Shown: positions 34,660-45,762, counted from the stretch's first letter. The stretch is DNA of 64,000 bases from Saccharibacillus sp. O23 (GCF_002205895.1 NZ_NJDE01000008.1:1-64000); one strand, 5' to 3'. The notes: a model not told the origin generated them from the sequence alone. Made by a program: numbers and translations.

Positions 34660-36132
34660 TCAATCGAATTTCGGTTCCGTATAACGCGCCGTCACGACTT
34701 TTTTGCGGGTATAGAAATCGACGCTGTCTTTGCCGTTCGCGTGCAGCGTGCCGTAGAACGAAGATTTCCAACCCGAGAACGGGAAGAACGCCATCGGCGC
34801 GGGAACGCCCAGATTGATGCCGAGCATCCCGGCATCGATATTTTCGCGGAAATAACGAACGGCGTGCGCGTTGCCGGTGAACAGGCAGGCTCCGTTGGCG
34901 AATTCCGATTTGTTGGCGATCGCGATCGCTTCTTTCAAGTTCTTGACGCGGATCACGGACAGCACCGGCGCGAAGATCTCGTCTTTCCAGATCGTCATCT
35001 CCGGCGTCACGCCTTCGAAGATCGTCGGGCCGATAAAGTAGCCGTCTTCCGACATGCGTTCGCGGCCGTCGGTCAGCAGCGTCGCGCCTTCTTCAAGTCC
35101 TTTTTCGATATAAGACAGCGTGCGCTGCTTGTTCTCTTCGCGGATGACCGGACCGAGGAATACGCCGTCGTCCAGACCGTTGCCCATCTTCACGCCCAGC
35201 GTCTTCTCTTTGAGTCGGGCGATAAATTCGTCCGCGATGCCTTCTTCGACCGTTACGACCGCGCAGGCCATGCAGCGTTCGCCCGCCGAACCGAAAGCCG
35301 CGGAGACGACGTTGGTGATCGTGTCGTCGAGGTTGGCGTCGTTCAGCACGATCGTGTGGTTTTTCGCTCCGGTCAGCGCCTGCACTCTTTTGAGGTTCTC
35401 GCTGCCTTTCTTATAGACGTATTCGCCGACCGGCTTGGAGCCGACGAACGAGACCGCTTTGATCTCCGGATGTTCCAGAATGCCGTTGACCACGTCATGC
35501 GCGCCGTACACGATATTGAATACGCCGTCCGGCAGTCCCGCTTCGGTGAACAGCTCGGCCAGCTTCTCCGTCAGCAGCGGCGTGCGTTCCGACGGCTTCA
35601 AGATGAACGCGTTGCCCAGCGAGATCGCCATCGGGAACATCCAGCACGGCACCATCATCGGGAAGTTGAACGGCGCGATGCCGCCCACGACGCCGATCGG
35701 ATACCGGTAATTGGCCGCTTCCACGTCGGTCGCGATCGAAGCGAGCGAATCGCCCATCATCAAGGAAGGCGTGCCGGCCGCGAACTCGACGTTTTCGATT
35801 CCGCGCTGCACTTCGCCGGAAGCTTCGCCGAGGCTTTTGCCGTTCTCGATCGTGATCAAGCGGGCCAATTCGTCTCTATCCCGCGTCAGCAATTGCTGAT
35901 AGTTGAACAGAATCCGGGCACGCCGGGGCACCGCGACCTTTTTCCATTTCTCGAACGCCGCCTGCGCGACTTCCGCCGCATATTCGAGATCTTCGCGCGT
36001 GGACAGCGGAACCTGACAGATCAATTCTTTGGTAGCCGGGTTGTAGACGTCCTCGTATCGAGTCGTCTTGCTCTCCACCCATTTGCCGCCGATATAATTC
36101 TTCAACTTTCTCGTCGTCGCCGTTGCAGACAT
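34660..36132 (-). CDS. iolA: Methylmalonate/malonate-semialdehyde dehydrogenase (CoA-acylating)
   Basis: 490 residues. Oxidises malonate semialdehyde to acetyl-CoA, the last step of inositol breakdown. Aldehyde-dehydrogenase fold; [21 protein letters not shown] is typical of MMSDH/IolA, catalytic Cys287 lies in [13 protein letters not shown], and [12 protein letters not shown] and [17 protein letters not shown] are NAD-binding landmarks. GGAGAG before the ATG. First gene of the iolABCD-J unit, under a strong promoter with tandem IolR-like boxes. Confidence 0.97.
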   Translation of the reverse strand: MSATATTRKLKNYIGGKWVESKTTRYEDVYNPATKELICQVPLSTREDLEYAAEVAQAAFEKWKKVAVPRRARILFNYQQLLTRDRDELARLITIENGKSLGEASGEVQRGIENVEFAAGTPSLMMGDSLASIATDVEAANYRYPIGVVGGIAPFNFPMMVPCWMFPMAISLGNAFILKPSERTPLLTEKLAELFTEAGLPDGVFNIVYGAHDVVNGILEHPEIKAVSFVGSKPVGEYVYKKGSENLKRVQALTGAKNHTIVLNDANLDDTITNVVSAAFGSAGERCMACAVVTVEEGIADEFIARLKEKTLGVKMGNGLDDGVFLGPVIREENKQRTLSYIEKGLEEGATLLTDGRERMSEDGYFIGPTIFEGVTPEMTIWKDEIFAPVLSVIRVKNLKEAIAIANKSEFANGACLFTGNAHAVRYFRENIDAGMLGINLGVPAPMAFFPFSGWKSSFYGTLHANGKDSVDFYTRKKVVTARYTEPKFD

Positions 36133-36202
36133 CTTCGCTCTCCTCTCGCAGCCGTTACGGGGCCGCTCTCGTGAACTCGGGGATTATCGGACTTTCGCTT
36201 CT

Positions 36203-36260
36203 TTTTTTGATCATGTTTTGATTATATGTTCATGATAGGCAACTTCAAGAAGCGCGTCAA
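36203..36260 (-). promoter_or_regulatory. iolA promoter with tandem IolR-like operator
   Basis: On the minus strand: -35 TTGACG (36255-36260), 17 bp, -10 TATCAT (36232-36237). Immediately downstream lie TAATCAAAACA (36214-36224) and TGATCAAAAAA (36203-36213), two adjacent 11-mers matching the B. subtilis IolR consensus WRAYCAADARD at 10 and 11 of 11 positions. They cover the predicted start site. Confidence 0.85.
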
Positions 36261-36286
36261 GTCTATAAAAAGAATTAAAAGACGAA

Positions 36287-36300
36287 TGTAAGCGTAATTA
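36287..36300. promoter_or_regulatory. Weak cre-like site between iolA and the second deoR gene
   Basis: TGTAAGCGTAATTA matches the cre consensus TGWAANCGNTNWCA at 12 of 14 positions. It lies upstream of the iolA -35 element. Confidence 0.35.
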
Positions 36301-36345
36301 TGGAGTATTTTTGATCGTTTTTGGCTAATAAACTTGATTTAATTA

Positions 36346-36382
36346 ATTATATGTTGATTATATGTTGTCATCCTTTTATAAT
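36346..36382 (+). promoter_or_regulatory. Promoter of the second deoR gene with perfect 11-bp direct repeats
   Basis: -35 TTGATT (36354-36359), 17 bp, -10 TATAAT (36377-36382). Two perfect adjacent copies of ATTATATGTTG (36346-36356 and 36357-36367) overlap the -35 element and spacer, suggesting autorepression. Confidence 0.8.
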
Positions 36383-36411
36383 CTTCGTATCAACTTTACA
36401 GGAGAATGCTT

Positions 36412-37161
36412 ATGAAAACCCGACGGCTGCAGGAGATCGAAGCGTACATCCATCTTCAGAAAAACGTAACGCTGGACGAGCTGTGCACGGCTTTCGACGT
36501 ATCCAAAAATACGATCCGCCGCGATATCAACGAGATCCTGCGCAAAGGCACCATCGAGAAAGTCTACGGAGGCGTCGTCTCGGTCTCCGAATTGATTCCG
36601 TTCGAGAACCGCAACGTCAAACGTCCGGACGAGAAAGCGCAGATCGGACGGATGGCCGCTTCCCATGTCGAAGATCATGATCTCGTGTTCATCGATTCCG
36701 GAACGACCACCCGCATGATGATCGATTGGATCGACCCCGACAAGAAGCTCACGATCTTGACCAACAGTTTGGATATCATCAACAGCGCGGCCGAGATGCC
36801 CAACGTGGATCTGCTCGTCATCGGCAGCACTTACAAACGCCAGACGCGCTCGTTCGTCGGCGTCGACGATGCCCGGACGCTCGAACGGTATAACGTCAAC
36901 AAAGCGTTCATGTCCGCGACCGGCGTCAGTCTCGCGCACGGTCTGACCAACTCCGATCTGCTCGAATACGAGATCAAGAAGTCAATCGCCGCCCGTTCGG
37001 AGAAGCTGTTCCTGCTCGCCGATTCCAGCAAGTTCGGACGCTCGACCCTCCTGACCTACGCGTCGCTCCAAGACGTGGACGTACTGCTCACTTCCCGCTC
37101 GCTGCCCGAAGAATACGCGCGCTTCTGCCATACGCACGCGATCTCGCTGCATCAAGCGTAA
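36412..37161 (+). CDS. iolR: DeoR-family regulator, probable IolR (copy 2)
   Basis: 249 residues from the ATG at 36412, which is better spaced from the AGGAG site than the ATG two codons earlier. Helix-turn-helix RRLQEIEAYIHLQKNVTLDELCTAFDVSKNTIRRDINEIL, then a DeoR sensor domain: VFIDSGTTTRMMIDW, IGSTYKRQTRSFVGVDDART, KAFMSATGVSLAHGLTNSD. It is divergent from iolA, exactly as iolR is in B. subtilis, so I take it as the inositol repressor whose inducer is expected to be 2-deoxy-5-keto-gluconate-6-phosphate. Copy 1 at 28772 is an alternative. Confidence 0.85.
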   Translation: MKTRRLQEIEAYIHLQKNVTLDELCTAFDVSKNTIRRDINEILRKGTIEKVYGGVVSVSELIPFENRNVKRPDEKAQIGRMAASHVEDHDLVFIDSGTTTRMMIDWIDPDKKLTILTNSLDIINSAAEMPNVDLLVIGSTYKRQTRSFVGVDDARTLERYNVNKAFMSATGVSLAHGLTNSDLLEYEIKKSIAARSEKLFLLADSSKFGRSTLLTYASLQDVDVLLTSRSLPEEYARFCHTHAISLHQA

Positions 37162-37188
37162 TCTCGGCGACTCTCTTATGCCGCCGCA

Positions 37189-37240
37189 TCAAAAAACGGC
37201 TCGTCCACGGATGCTCGGATCCGTCGGCGGGCCGTTCGTT
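37189..37240. terminator. Probable terminator between iolR and iolG
   Basis: AACGGCTCG pairs with CGGGCCGTT around an inner ACGGAT/ATCCGT stem; A6 on the left side suits termination of the leftward iolEG transcript. Confidence 0.6.
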
Positions 37241-37326
37241 GTATTCGGAAAACGAGGCGAAGCGGATTCGGCCTCCGATCGACACCTCGTCGAATCCCGC
37301 TCCGCCTTATAGCGCGCGCCTTAAAC

Positions 37327-39305
<1,979 letters not shown>

Positions 39306-39336
39306 GATATTCCCCTTCGCGATAATGTATTGATAA

Positions 39337-39388
39337 ACTTTTGATTATTATGTGATTATATATTAAGTCTAAAAACGCTTACAGTCAA
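39337..39388 (-). promoter_or_regulatory. iolE promoter with IolR-like boxes and cre site
   Basis: Minus strand: -35 TTGACT (39383-39388), 17 bp, -10 TAATAT (39360-39365). A cre-like TGTAAGCGTTTTTA (39370-39383) fits TGWAANCGNTNWCA at 13 of 14 and lies within the spacer. Downstream, TAATCAAAAGT (39337-39347) matches the IolR consensus at all 11 positions; the adjacent 11-mer at 39348-39358 is a weaker copy (TAATCACATAA). Confidence 0.85.
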
Positions 39389-39427
39389 CTTGTTTAGCGG
39401 CGATTTCGAGGCGGATTCGCGAAAACG

Positions 39428-39460
39428 CGAAAAGCCCCGCGTCTTCTTGACGGGGGCTTT
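39428..39460 (-). terminator. Terminator of the MFS gene
   Basis: AAAGCCCC / GGGGCTTT stem with a 13-14-nt loop and a short T run in the minus direction. Confidence 0.6.
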
Positions 39461-39482
39461 GCGAATGCTTTTCCTATTCAGG

Positions 39483-40733
39483 TCAAACGGGCTTGCGCGC
39501 AGTCGATCGCTCGTCGATCTCGTAGGTCTTGAGATCGCGCAGCATCGGGAACAGGAACATCCAGATCACCGCGACCGCGAGAGTTCCCATCCCGCCGATC
39601 ACGGTAGCCGGAACCGCGCCGAACAGTCCGGCCAGCGTTCCCGATTCGAACTCGCCGAGCTGGTTGGACGTGCCGATGAACAGCGAGTTGACCGCATTCA
39701 CTCGTCCTTGCATATCCTGCGGGGTGTTGATCTGCACCAGCGTGGAACGGATCACGACGCTGACCACGTCGGACGCGCCGATCAGCAGCAGCGCGAACAA
39801 CGACAACCAGAGGTTCGTCGAGACGCCGAACAGGACGGTCGCCAGCGCGAACACGACGAGCGAACCGAACAGCATTTTGCCGAGCGAATTCTGCATGGAG
39901 ACGCGGGTCAAGATCACCGAGACGGCTAAGGCTCCCACGGCCGGAGCGGCGCGCAGCAGGCCGAGCCCCCAAGGGCCGGTCCGCAGCACGTCGTCGGCGA
40001 AGATCGGCAGCAGCGCCGTCGCTCCTCCGAGCAGAACCGCGAACAGATCGAGCGAGATCGTGCCGAGAATAATCTTCCTTTTAAAAACGAAACGAAGTCC
40101 GCTCAAGAAAGAATCCATGCCGACGGCGTCGCTTTTCTTGACGAACCGGACGACTTGGACGAGAAAGACGAGCACGGCCGACAGCAGCAGCGCGGCCAAC
40201 GAAGCGCCGTAAGCGTACGCGGTGCCGAGCGCGACCAGCACGCCGCCGAGCGCCGGACCGACGATCATCGCGGTCTGGCCGGCGGAAGCGGACCAAGCGG
40301 CCGCGTACGGAAGCTGCTCTTTCTCTACCAGATCGGGCACGAGCGCAGCGCTTGCCGGCGCTTCGAACGTCCGGCAGGCTCCGAGAACGGCTGCGCCCAG
40401 AAGAATGTGCAGCGGGTCGAGCCAATGCTGAAGACTCCCGAGCAGGAGCAGCGCGACGACGACGGCTTCGATCAGTTGGCACAGGTACACGATGGTCCGG
40501 CGGTCGAAGCGGTCCGCGACGTGACCGGCCGGCAGCGTCAGCAGCAGCATGGGCAGGAATTGGGCCAGTCCGACGAGTCCGAGCTGGAAGGCGCTGCCGG
40601 TCAGCGCGTACATCTGCCAACCGATCACGATCGACAACATCTGAAAAGCGGTCGTCGAGAAGATTCGGGCCGTCCATAACCGCATGAACGAAGAGTTCCG
40701 GCGAACGGACGACCGGGCATGAAGATCGGTCAC
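39483..40733 (-). CDS. MFS efflux transporter (EntS/MFS_3 type)
   Basis: 416 residues, GTG start with AAAGGA upstream. Twelve helices; FLPMLLLTLPAGHVADRFDRRTIV is the MFS loop 2-3 motif, and FEAPASAALVPDLVEKEQLPYAAAWSASAGQTAMIVGPALGGVLV is characteristic of the enterobactin-exporter-like MFS_3 group. RSTLVQINTPQDMQGRVNAVNSLFIGTSNQLGEFESG continues that match. It exports an unknown compound by proton antiport. A dyad overlaps its -10 element, so it is likely repressor-controlled. It is downstream-oriented relative to the subtilase gene (divergent). Confidence 0.88.
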   Translation of the reverse strand: MTDLHARSSVRRNSSFMRLWTARIFSTTAFQMLSIVIGWQMYALTGSAFQLGLVGLAQFLPMLLLTLPAGHVADRFDRRTIVYLCQLIEAVVVALLLLGSLQHWLDPLHILLGAAVLGACRTFEAPASAALVPDLVEKEQLPYAAAWSASAGQTAMIVGPALGGVLVALGTAYAYGASLAALLLSAVLVFLVQVVRFVKKSDAVGMDSFLSGLRFVFKRKIILGTISLDLFAVLLGGATALLPIFADDVLRTGPWGLGLLRAAPAVGALAVSVILTRVSMQNSLGKMLFGSLVVFALATVLFGVSTNLWLSLFALLLIGASDVVSVVIRSTLVQINTPQDMQGRVNAVNSLFIGTSNQLGEFESGTLAGLFGAVPATVIGGMGTLAVAVIWMFLFPMLRDLKTYEIDERSTARKPV

Positions 40734-40820
40734 GAGGTATTCAGTCCTTTCCGGGCGATTGCGAACCTTTCTCCCCGAGCTCCCTAAGGTCGGTTCAAAA
40801 AGGATATCGCCGCTTGTTTT

Positions 40821-40864
40821 TAGTAGTCTGTAAGAATACTACTCTCGACCATAGATAAAGTCAA
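40821..40864 (-). promoter_or_regulatory. MFS gene promoter overlapped by an inverted repeat
   Basis: Minus strand: TTGACT (40859-40864), 17 bp, TAGTAT (40836-40841). AGTAGT (40822-40827) and ACTACT (40838-40843) form a 6-bp inverted repeat with 10-bp spacing that covers the -10 region, an operator arrangement. Confidence 0.7.
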
Positions 40865-41001
40865 TCGTTTTGTTATGTAAAAGACGACTTATCCGACTGC
40901 AAGCGGTTCGCTTCCTTTAAAAAAAGCATAAAATCTTCTAGTCGTTTGGCTTCGTAGGAGCTAATGTTCGTTCCTTCGTCTGCCGATATAGGAGAAAGTC
41001 A

Positions 41002-41019
41002 GCAAAACGGACGTTTTGC
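41002..41019. promoter_or_regulatory. Dyad upstream of the subtilase gene
   Basis: GCAAAACG-GA-CGTTTTGC, perfect 8-bp arms, 36 bp before the ATG and next to TATTAT at 41021. It may be an operator or a 5' hairpin. Confidence 0.45.
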
Positions 41020-41055
41020 CTATTATGCTGCTTATATCAGGGGAGGTCCTTCATC

Positions 41056-43542
41056 ATGAATAAAAAACATCTGTCTATCGCGCTGTCTTCCCTGCTCGCC
41101 CTGCCGTTATTGTCCCAAGCGGGAATGTCTCCTGTTCTTGCGGACTCGGCAGCGGCCGAAGGTTCGGAACAAGAAGTCTTGATCGTATATAAGAACGACG
41201 ACGGACGCGAAGCCGCGCTCGAACAGAGCGAAGAAGTGCATCACGAATTCGAGACCGTGCCGGCCGTATCGGCTTCCGTCAATCCGGAAGAACTGCACGA
41301 TCTGGTCCGCAACCCGGATATCGCGTACGTCGAACGCAACGTTGAATTTCAGGTGACCGACGACGAATCGACGCCGACGGGCGATTCGCAGGTTACCGGT
41401 ACCAGCTCGACGCCGGCCGCCAACGACGTCGAGAAAGTCCGTTGGAACTACGAACAGGTCTCGCCGCAGACGATGTGGAAGCAAGGGTTCACCGGCGCGG
41501 GCGTCAAAGTAGCCGTAATCGATTCGGGCATCGCGGCGCATCCCGAACTGAAGATCGCGGGAGGCATCTCCACCGTCGGACCCGATCTGAGCTCGAATTA
41601 TGCCGACGACAACGGTCACGGCACGCACGTAGCCGGCATCATTGCCGCCGACAGCGGCAGCGGCCGGGTCGCGGGCATGGCTCCGGGCGTCTCGCTCTAT
41701 GCGGTCAAAGCGCTGGGCGCAGACGGCAAAGGCACGCTTCAAGACGTCGTGGAAGGGCTGGACTGGGCCATTCAGAACAAGATGGACATCATTAACTTGT
41801 CGCTCGGCGGCGATACCGATTCGCAGCTGCTGCACGACATGGTCGACAAAGCTTCTAATCAAGGCATCCTGGTCGTCGCTTCGGCAGGCAACAGCGGAAG
41901 CGCAAGCAACGTCGATCAGGATACGGTCAATTATCCGGCCCGATACGACAGCGTCATCGCCGTCGCGGCCATCGATCAGAACCTGAAACACGCGGATTTC
42001 TCTTCGGCGGGTCCCGAAGTCGATATTGCCGCTCCGGGCGTGGATATCACGTCCACTTACCTGAACGATCAGTTCGCGACGGCCAGCGGAACTTCGCAAG
42101 CGGCTCCGCACGTCACGGGCGAGCTGGCGCTGCTCAAAGAAAAGAATCCTTGGGCTTCGGCCTCCAAGCTGCGCGCGATCTTGTCGAGCTACGCCGAAGA
42201 GTTCGGCACGCCGGGCCGCGACAATCTGTACGGCGACGGCGTCGTGACCTTCAAAGAGAACGGAACCGATACGACCGCTCCGGCGGAAGTGACCGGCGCT
42301 TCGACGACCGCTTCGACTTCGGACAGCCTGACGCTGGGGTGGACGCTTCCGGCCGATCCGGACTTCAAAGAAGTGCGCATCTATAACGGTCCGGCCGTTC
42401 AACCGGTCGTTCCGACCGCAGCAAGCTATAAGTTCTCCGGTTTGACGCCGGAAACCGACTATTCTTTCCGCCTCACGACGGTCGATACGACCGGCAACGA
42501 ATCGGCGGGCGTGATCGTGAACGGCCGTACGCAGGCCGTCCCGCCGACCACGGATACGACGACCCCGCCGTCCGGCGGCGGTTCGTCGACGCCGACGCCT
42601 AGCGATTCGGCGCAGACTCCGCCGGCGCAAGATCCGGCTCCGACCTCTTCGGCTCCGGCCCCTTCGGTGTCCGAGCCGGTGAACATCCCGGCGGCTCCGA
42701 CGCCGGCTCCTTCGGGAGATAACGCGCAGATCCCGTCCGGCGGCGGCGGAGGGGGCGGCGGTTCCGCGGCTCCTGCTCCGTTCGGCGGCGGCGGTGGCGG
42801 TGGCGGCGGTGCAGCCGCTCCAGCGCCTAGCGCTCCGGCCGGCGGCGCTCCCGCAGCCGGAACTCCGGCGCCTAGCGTTCCGGCGGTCGTCGCGCCGAAA
42901 CCGACGGCCCAAGCTCCGCAGACGCCTGCGCCTAGCGCTCCGGCCGTCTCGGCGCCGAGCGAAACGGCGGCGGCTCCGGCAGCCGAGAAGCTGCCTTTCT
43001 CCGACGTCTCCCCGTCGTATTGGGGACGCGACACGATCGCTTGGGCCTATGAACGCGGCCTGATCAAAGGCTACGCCGACGGCAAAGTCAAACCGACCGC
43101 CGCCGTATCGGAAGCCGAATTCTTGGCGATGCTGATCCGCGCGTTCGAACCGAACGTGCAGAACGCGACTTCCGGCAACTGGTCCGCCACGTATTACGCG
43201 CGCGCCAAGCAGTTGAACCTGCCGGTGCAAGGCGGCACTTCGGCCAAAGCCCGCACGCAGAACTTGACCCGCGTCCGCGTGGCCGAGATGCTCGCCGCCG
43301 CCAACGGCAAGAACTACGCGGGCAACGACGCGATCCGCTACGTACTGGGACAAGGCCTTGCCGGCGGAAGCAGCAAGACCGAGAAGACGATCGCTTCGTT
43401 CGTCGGCAGCCGGACATTGACCCGCGCCGAAGCGCTGCAATTCGTCAAGAACTTGACGGAGAAAGGCGTCGGCGAGCTGCAAGCCCGCCCGAAGACGGCC
43501 TCCGGTACCGCTTCTCTGCCTTCGATCCGTCAAGGATCTTGA
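41056..43542 (+). CDS. Secreted S8 subtilisin-type serine protease with Fn3 and SLH domains
   Basis: 828 residues, GGGGAGG site. Signal peptide 1-29 (cut after VLA), inhibitor-I9 propeptide about 38-100, catalytic domain about 135-400 with Asp156 (VAVIDSG), His188 (NGHGTHVAG), oxyanion Asn279 and Ser347 (GTSQAAPHVTG). A fibronectin-III-like domain (about 410-495) leads to a low-complexity Pro/Ser/Thr then Gly/Ala/Pro linker with two runs of eight to ten Gly. From residue 650, FSDVSPSYWGRDTIAWAYERGLIKGYADGKVKPTAAVSEAEFLAMLIRAF is an SLH domain, followed by two weaker ones. This is an extracellular, wall-attached protease. Confidence 0.95.
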   Translation: MNKKHLSIALSSLLALPLLSQAGMSPVLADSAAAEGSEQEVLIVYKNDDGREAALEQSEEVHHEFETVPAVSASVNPEELHDLVRNPDIAYVERNVEFQVTDDESTPTGDSQVTGTSSTPAANDVEKVRWNYEQVSPQTMWKQGFTGAGVKVAVIDSGIAAHPELKIAGGISTVGPDLSSNYADDNGHGTHVAGIIAADSGSGRVAGMAPGVSLYAVKALGADGKGTLQDVVEGLDWAIQNKMDIINLSLGGDTDSQLLHDMVDKASNQGILVVASAGNSGSASNVDQDTVNYPARYDSVIAVAAIDQNLKHADFSSAGPEVDIAAPGVDITSTYLNDQFATASGTSQAAPHVTGELALLKEKNPWASASKLRAILSSYAEEFGTPGRDNLYGDGVVTFKENGTDTTAPAEVTGASTTASTSDSLTLGWTLPADPDFKEVRIYNGPAVQPVVPTAASYKFSGLTPETDYSFRLTTVDTTGNESAGVIVNGRTQAVPPTTDTTTPPSGGGSSTPTPSDSAQTPPAQDPAPTSSAPAPSVSEPVNIPAAPTPAPSGDNAQIPSGGGGGGGGSAAPAPFGGGGGGGGGAAAPAPSAPAGGAPAAGTPAPSVPAVVAPKPTAQAPQTPAPSAPAVSAPSETAAAPAAEKLPFSDVSPSYWGRDTIAWAYERGLIKGYADGKVKPTAAVSEAEFLAMLIRAFEPNVQNATSGNWSATYYARAKQLNLPVQGGTSAKARTQNLTRVRVAEMLAAANGKNYAGNDAIRYVLGQGLAGGSSKTEKTIASFVGSRTLTRAEALQFVKNLTEKGVGELQARPKTASGTASLPSIRQGS

Positions 43543-43580
43543 GGCCTTCGAAAACAAGGTAAGAACAAAAAAAGGATACA

Positions 43581-43626
43581 AAAAGCACGCTCCGGTCGAG
43601 TTTTAGACCGGAGCGTGCTTCTTTTA
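43581..43626 (+). terminator. Terminator of the subtilase gene
   Basis: Perfect 15-bp stem AAGCACGCTCCGGTC / GACCGGAGCGTGCTT with 8-nt loop, followed by CTTTT. Confidence 0.92.
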
Positions 43627-43667
43627 TGACTGAATGATTTTGTGTAAGGAACGGTTCTCTCTTCGCA

Positions 43668-43855
43668 AAATGATGCAGAAATCCATTATTTTTGCCAAAG
43701 TCAGCGTTTAAGCTCCGAATTGTTGCAATGATCCATCATTTTCATCCCTATACCGACAAAAAGAAGTATCCGTCCGAAAAATGATGGATTCTCGCAACAT
43801 TTCCGCAGTCCAAGCACATTTACATTTTAAAAAGATGGATTTTTGCAACATTCCT
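43668..43855. repeat. Four-unit intergenic array 2 (family A)
   Basis: Units at 43668-43693, 43718-43743 (one orientation), 43779-43804 and 43831-43855 (other orientation); centres 50, 61 and 51.5 bp apart. Unit by unit it mirrors array 1 at 12561 (for example both second units begin GAATTGTTGCA, both fourth units AAAAGATGGATTTTTGCA), yet spacers are unrelated. The rest of the gap 43627-44072 shows no gene. Confidence 0.82.
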
Positions 43856-44072
43856 TTTGATCGAGACGCCAGTCCGCCTACGCTCCATCTTGAGTCCATC
43901 CTTTTGCGAATCACAGAAAAAGGAGAGCACCCGACAATCACGATCGCCGATAGAATCGGTAGCTCTTCGTTGTTCGCGTCTTCATGAGCGAATCCTTTTC
44001 CGAATAGAGTTTCTCTTTCATAAACGCGCCCGGTTCCTCAACATTCGGCCGACTCTTCAGAGTTCGCTTGCA

Positions 44073-44118
44073 CCAAAAAAGACGAAAGAACGGCTTCCGC
44101 CGCTCTCTCGTCTTTTCT
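44073..44118 (-). terminator. Terminator of the formate/nitrite channel gene
   Basis: AAAAGACGA / TCGTCTTTT outer stem, CGGC/GCCG inner stem; A6 on the left gives a T run in the minus direction. Confidence 0.8.
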
Positions 44119-44154
44119 TTTCTCGATTTGAATCTGCTTAAGACCTGCCTTCGA

Positions 44155-44946
44155 TCAATGCTTGTCCTCTTCGTCGAGGAACGGCTTGTTGACCACGTAA
44201 TACATGAAGCCCATCAGTCCGACGCCGCCGACCAGATTGCCGAGCGTGACCGGGATCAGGTTGTGCACGACGCCCGACATCGAGATCTCCGCCGGGTGAT
44301 CGACGACGAGCGCGATCGCGAACGTACACATATTGGCGATACTGTGCTCGTAGCCCGAGATGAAGAAGCAGAATACGAACAGCATCATCGCGAACATCTT
44401 CGCGCCGTTCTCTTTCATGAACATCGGCACGAAGAACGCCATGCACACCAGCCAGTTACACAAGATCGCCCGGAAAAAGAGCTGGCTCGTCGGCGCTTCC
44501 ATCTTGTGCTGAACGACGTTGAGCAGGAACCCGTTGATATCCGGCGAAGCGAACAATCCCGTCAGGAAGATGAATCCCGCGAAGAAAGCCGCTCCGAGCA
44601 GGTTGCCCGCGTAACTGAGCACCCACAGCTTGACCACTTCCGTCCATTGCAGCTTCTTGCGCAGCGCGGCATACGTGTAGTAGAACGTATTGCCGGTGAA
44701 CAGATCGCCGCCGCCGTACGAGATCAGGATGATCGCCGCCCCGAACGTGAGCGCCGCCATCGGATAGGTCAGCGGGGAGTGTTCGAGATAGAAGAAACTG
44801 CCGGCGCGGAACGCGACGATGACGCCGAAGCCGATGAACATGCTCGCCAGAACCGAGCGCAGGATGTAGCGGACGACGCTTTGCTTGTAAATTTTGTGTT
44901 TTTTGAGCGCCAATAGCTCTACGTTTTTGAGTGCTTCTGTTTCCAT
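44155..44946 (-). CDS. Formate/nitrite transporter (FNT) family channel
   Basis: 263 residues, six helices. SMFIGFGVIVAF near the start, TYPMAALTFGAAIILISYGGGDLFTGNTFY with the signature GGxLFTGN, and FISGYEHSIANMCTFAIAL containing the central pore His. The late GNLVGGVGLMGFMYYVV completes the second half. FNT proteins form pentamers that move formate, nitrite or hydrosulfide. The particular anion is not determinable. GGAGG before the ATG. Single gene. Confidence 0.93.
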   Translation of the reverse strand: METEALKNVELLALKKHKIYKQSVVRYILRSVLASMFIGFGVIVAFRAGSFFYLEHSPLTYPMAALTFGAAIILISYGGGDLFTGNTFYYTYAALRKKLQWTEVVKLWVLSYAGNLLGAAFFAGFIFLTGLFASPDINGFLLNVVQHKMEAPTSQLFFRAILCNWLVCMAFFVPMFMKENGAKMFAMMLFVFCFFISGYEHSIANMCTFAIALVVDHPAEISMSGVVHNLIPVTLGNLVGGVGLMGFMYYVVNKPFLDEEDKH

Positions 44947-45109
44947 GTCGACCTCCGCTATCGCCTAGAATTTGGATGGGAATAGACCGGGCAAAGTTCC
45001 GTAGATGCGATTGATTTATGCTTAACACGCCCGTTTCGGTTTGAATCATTTCCCTATTTTAACGGACATGCACAGCGGGGAACAGAGGTCGGGAGGATTA
45101 TTTTGAATT

Positions 45110-45697
45110 TTATCTGTTAAAATCTTCAACTTTCATGATATGAAGTTTTAATTTATGTTTTTTGCAAATCTCGTAAAAAGCCTCGGAGACGATCGGTGTG
45201 CGGACGTTCACGTAAGCCAACTCGAAAAATTCGTGTCCGTCGATCGCTTCTTCCCGCAGCCAGATACGGGACACGACGTTGACCGGTTTGCGCGGCGGCT
45301 GGTCCACGGACGCGGCGATGACGGCTTTGCGCCCGTACTCCGACCGTTCGTAGTCGAAGACGTCCAGCCGATCCGGCCGATGCGCGATCCAATAACTCCC
45401 GTCCACAGTACGGCCGTCATGGTAGCTTACGGATGCGGGAATAAATTGTACGCCTGTGCTCCGCTGTTCGAGCAGCGACTTGAAGTCGTCCGATACCACT
45501 CTCGTCCCGGTAGTCGTCTCGAAATAATCGACTTTCAAACGACGCACCGACGACAGCAGTTCGACTTCGGCTCTCGTCTCTTCCGGCAGCAGGTCGTCGA
45601 CCGCCAGATAGTTCGTTTCCAATTCAGGGACGAAGATCGTGCCGCCGCTGATGAAGCCGCTGCGCGGGTATTGGGATTCGAGGAAATAATAGTTCAT
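45110..45697 (-). CDS. DUF1629/Imm11-like hypothetical protein
   Basis: 195 residues with AAAGGAG about 10 nt before the ATG. Soluble, no signal peptide. The pattern of short beta strands with VVSDDFKSLLEQRSTGVQFIPASV, YWIAHRPDRLDVFDYERSEY and a late IVSEAFYEICKKHKLKLHI resembles the DUF1629/Imm11 group of predicted immunity proteins. No partner toxin is seen nearby, and the match is by eye. Orphan immunity genes are common in such genomes. Confidence 0.55.
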   Translation of the reverse strand: MNYYFLESQYPRSGFISGGTIFVPELETNYLAVDDLLPEETRAEVELLSSVRRLKVDYFETTTGTRVVSDDFKSLLEQRSTGVQFIPASVSYHDGRTVDGSYWIAHRPDRLDVFDYERSEYGRKAVIAASVDQPPRKPVNVVSRIWLREEAIDGHEFFELAYVNVRTPIVSEAFYEICKKHKLKLHIMKVEDFNR

Positions 45698-45762
45698 TCG
45701 ACGAATGCTCCTTTCTGATCCTTTTGCTGTCTTTCGTCTATTTTAACGAGGATCCGCATAGG

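Noticed and set aside
34645-36174. 509-codon plus-strand frame
   Set aside because: Antisense shadow of iolA, caused by GC-rich codon bias.
41107-43581. 824-codon open frame on the minus strand
   Set aside because: It is the antisense of the subtilase gene; the composition is Arg-rich shadow translation and the plus-strand protein has a full catalytic triad and signal peptide.
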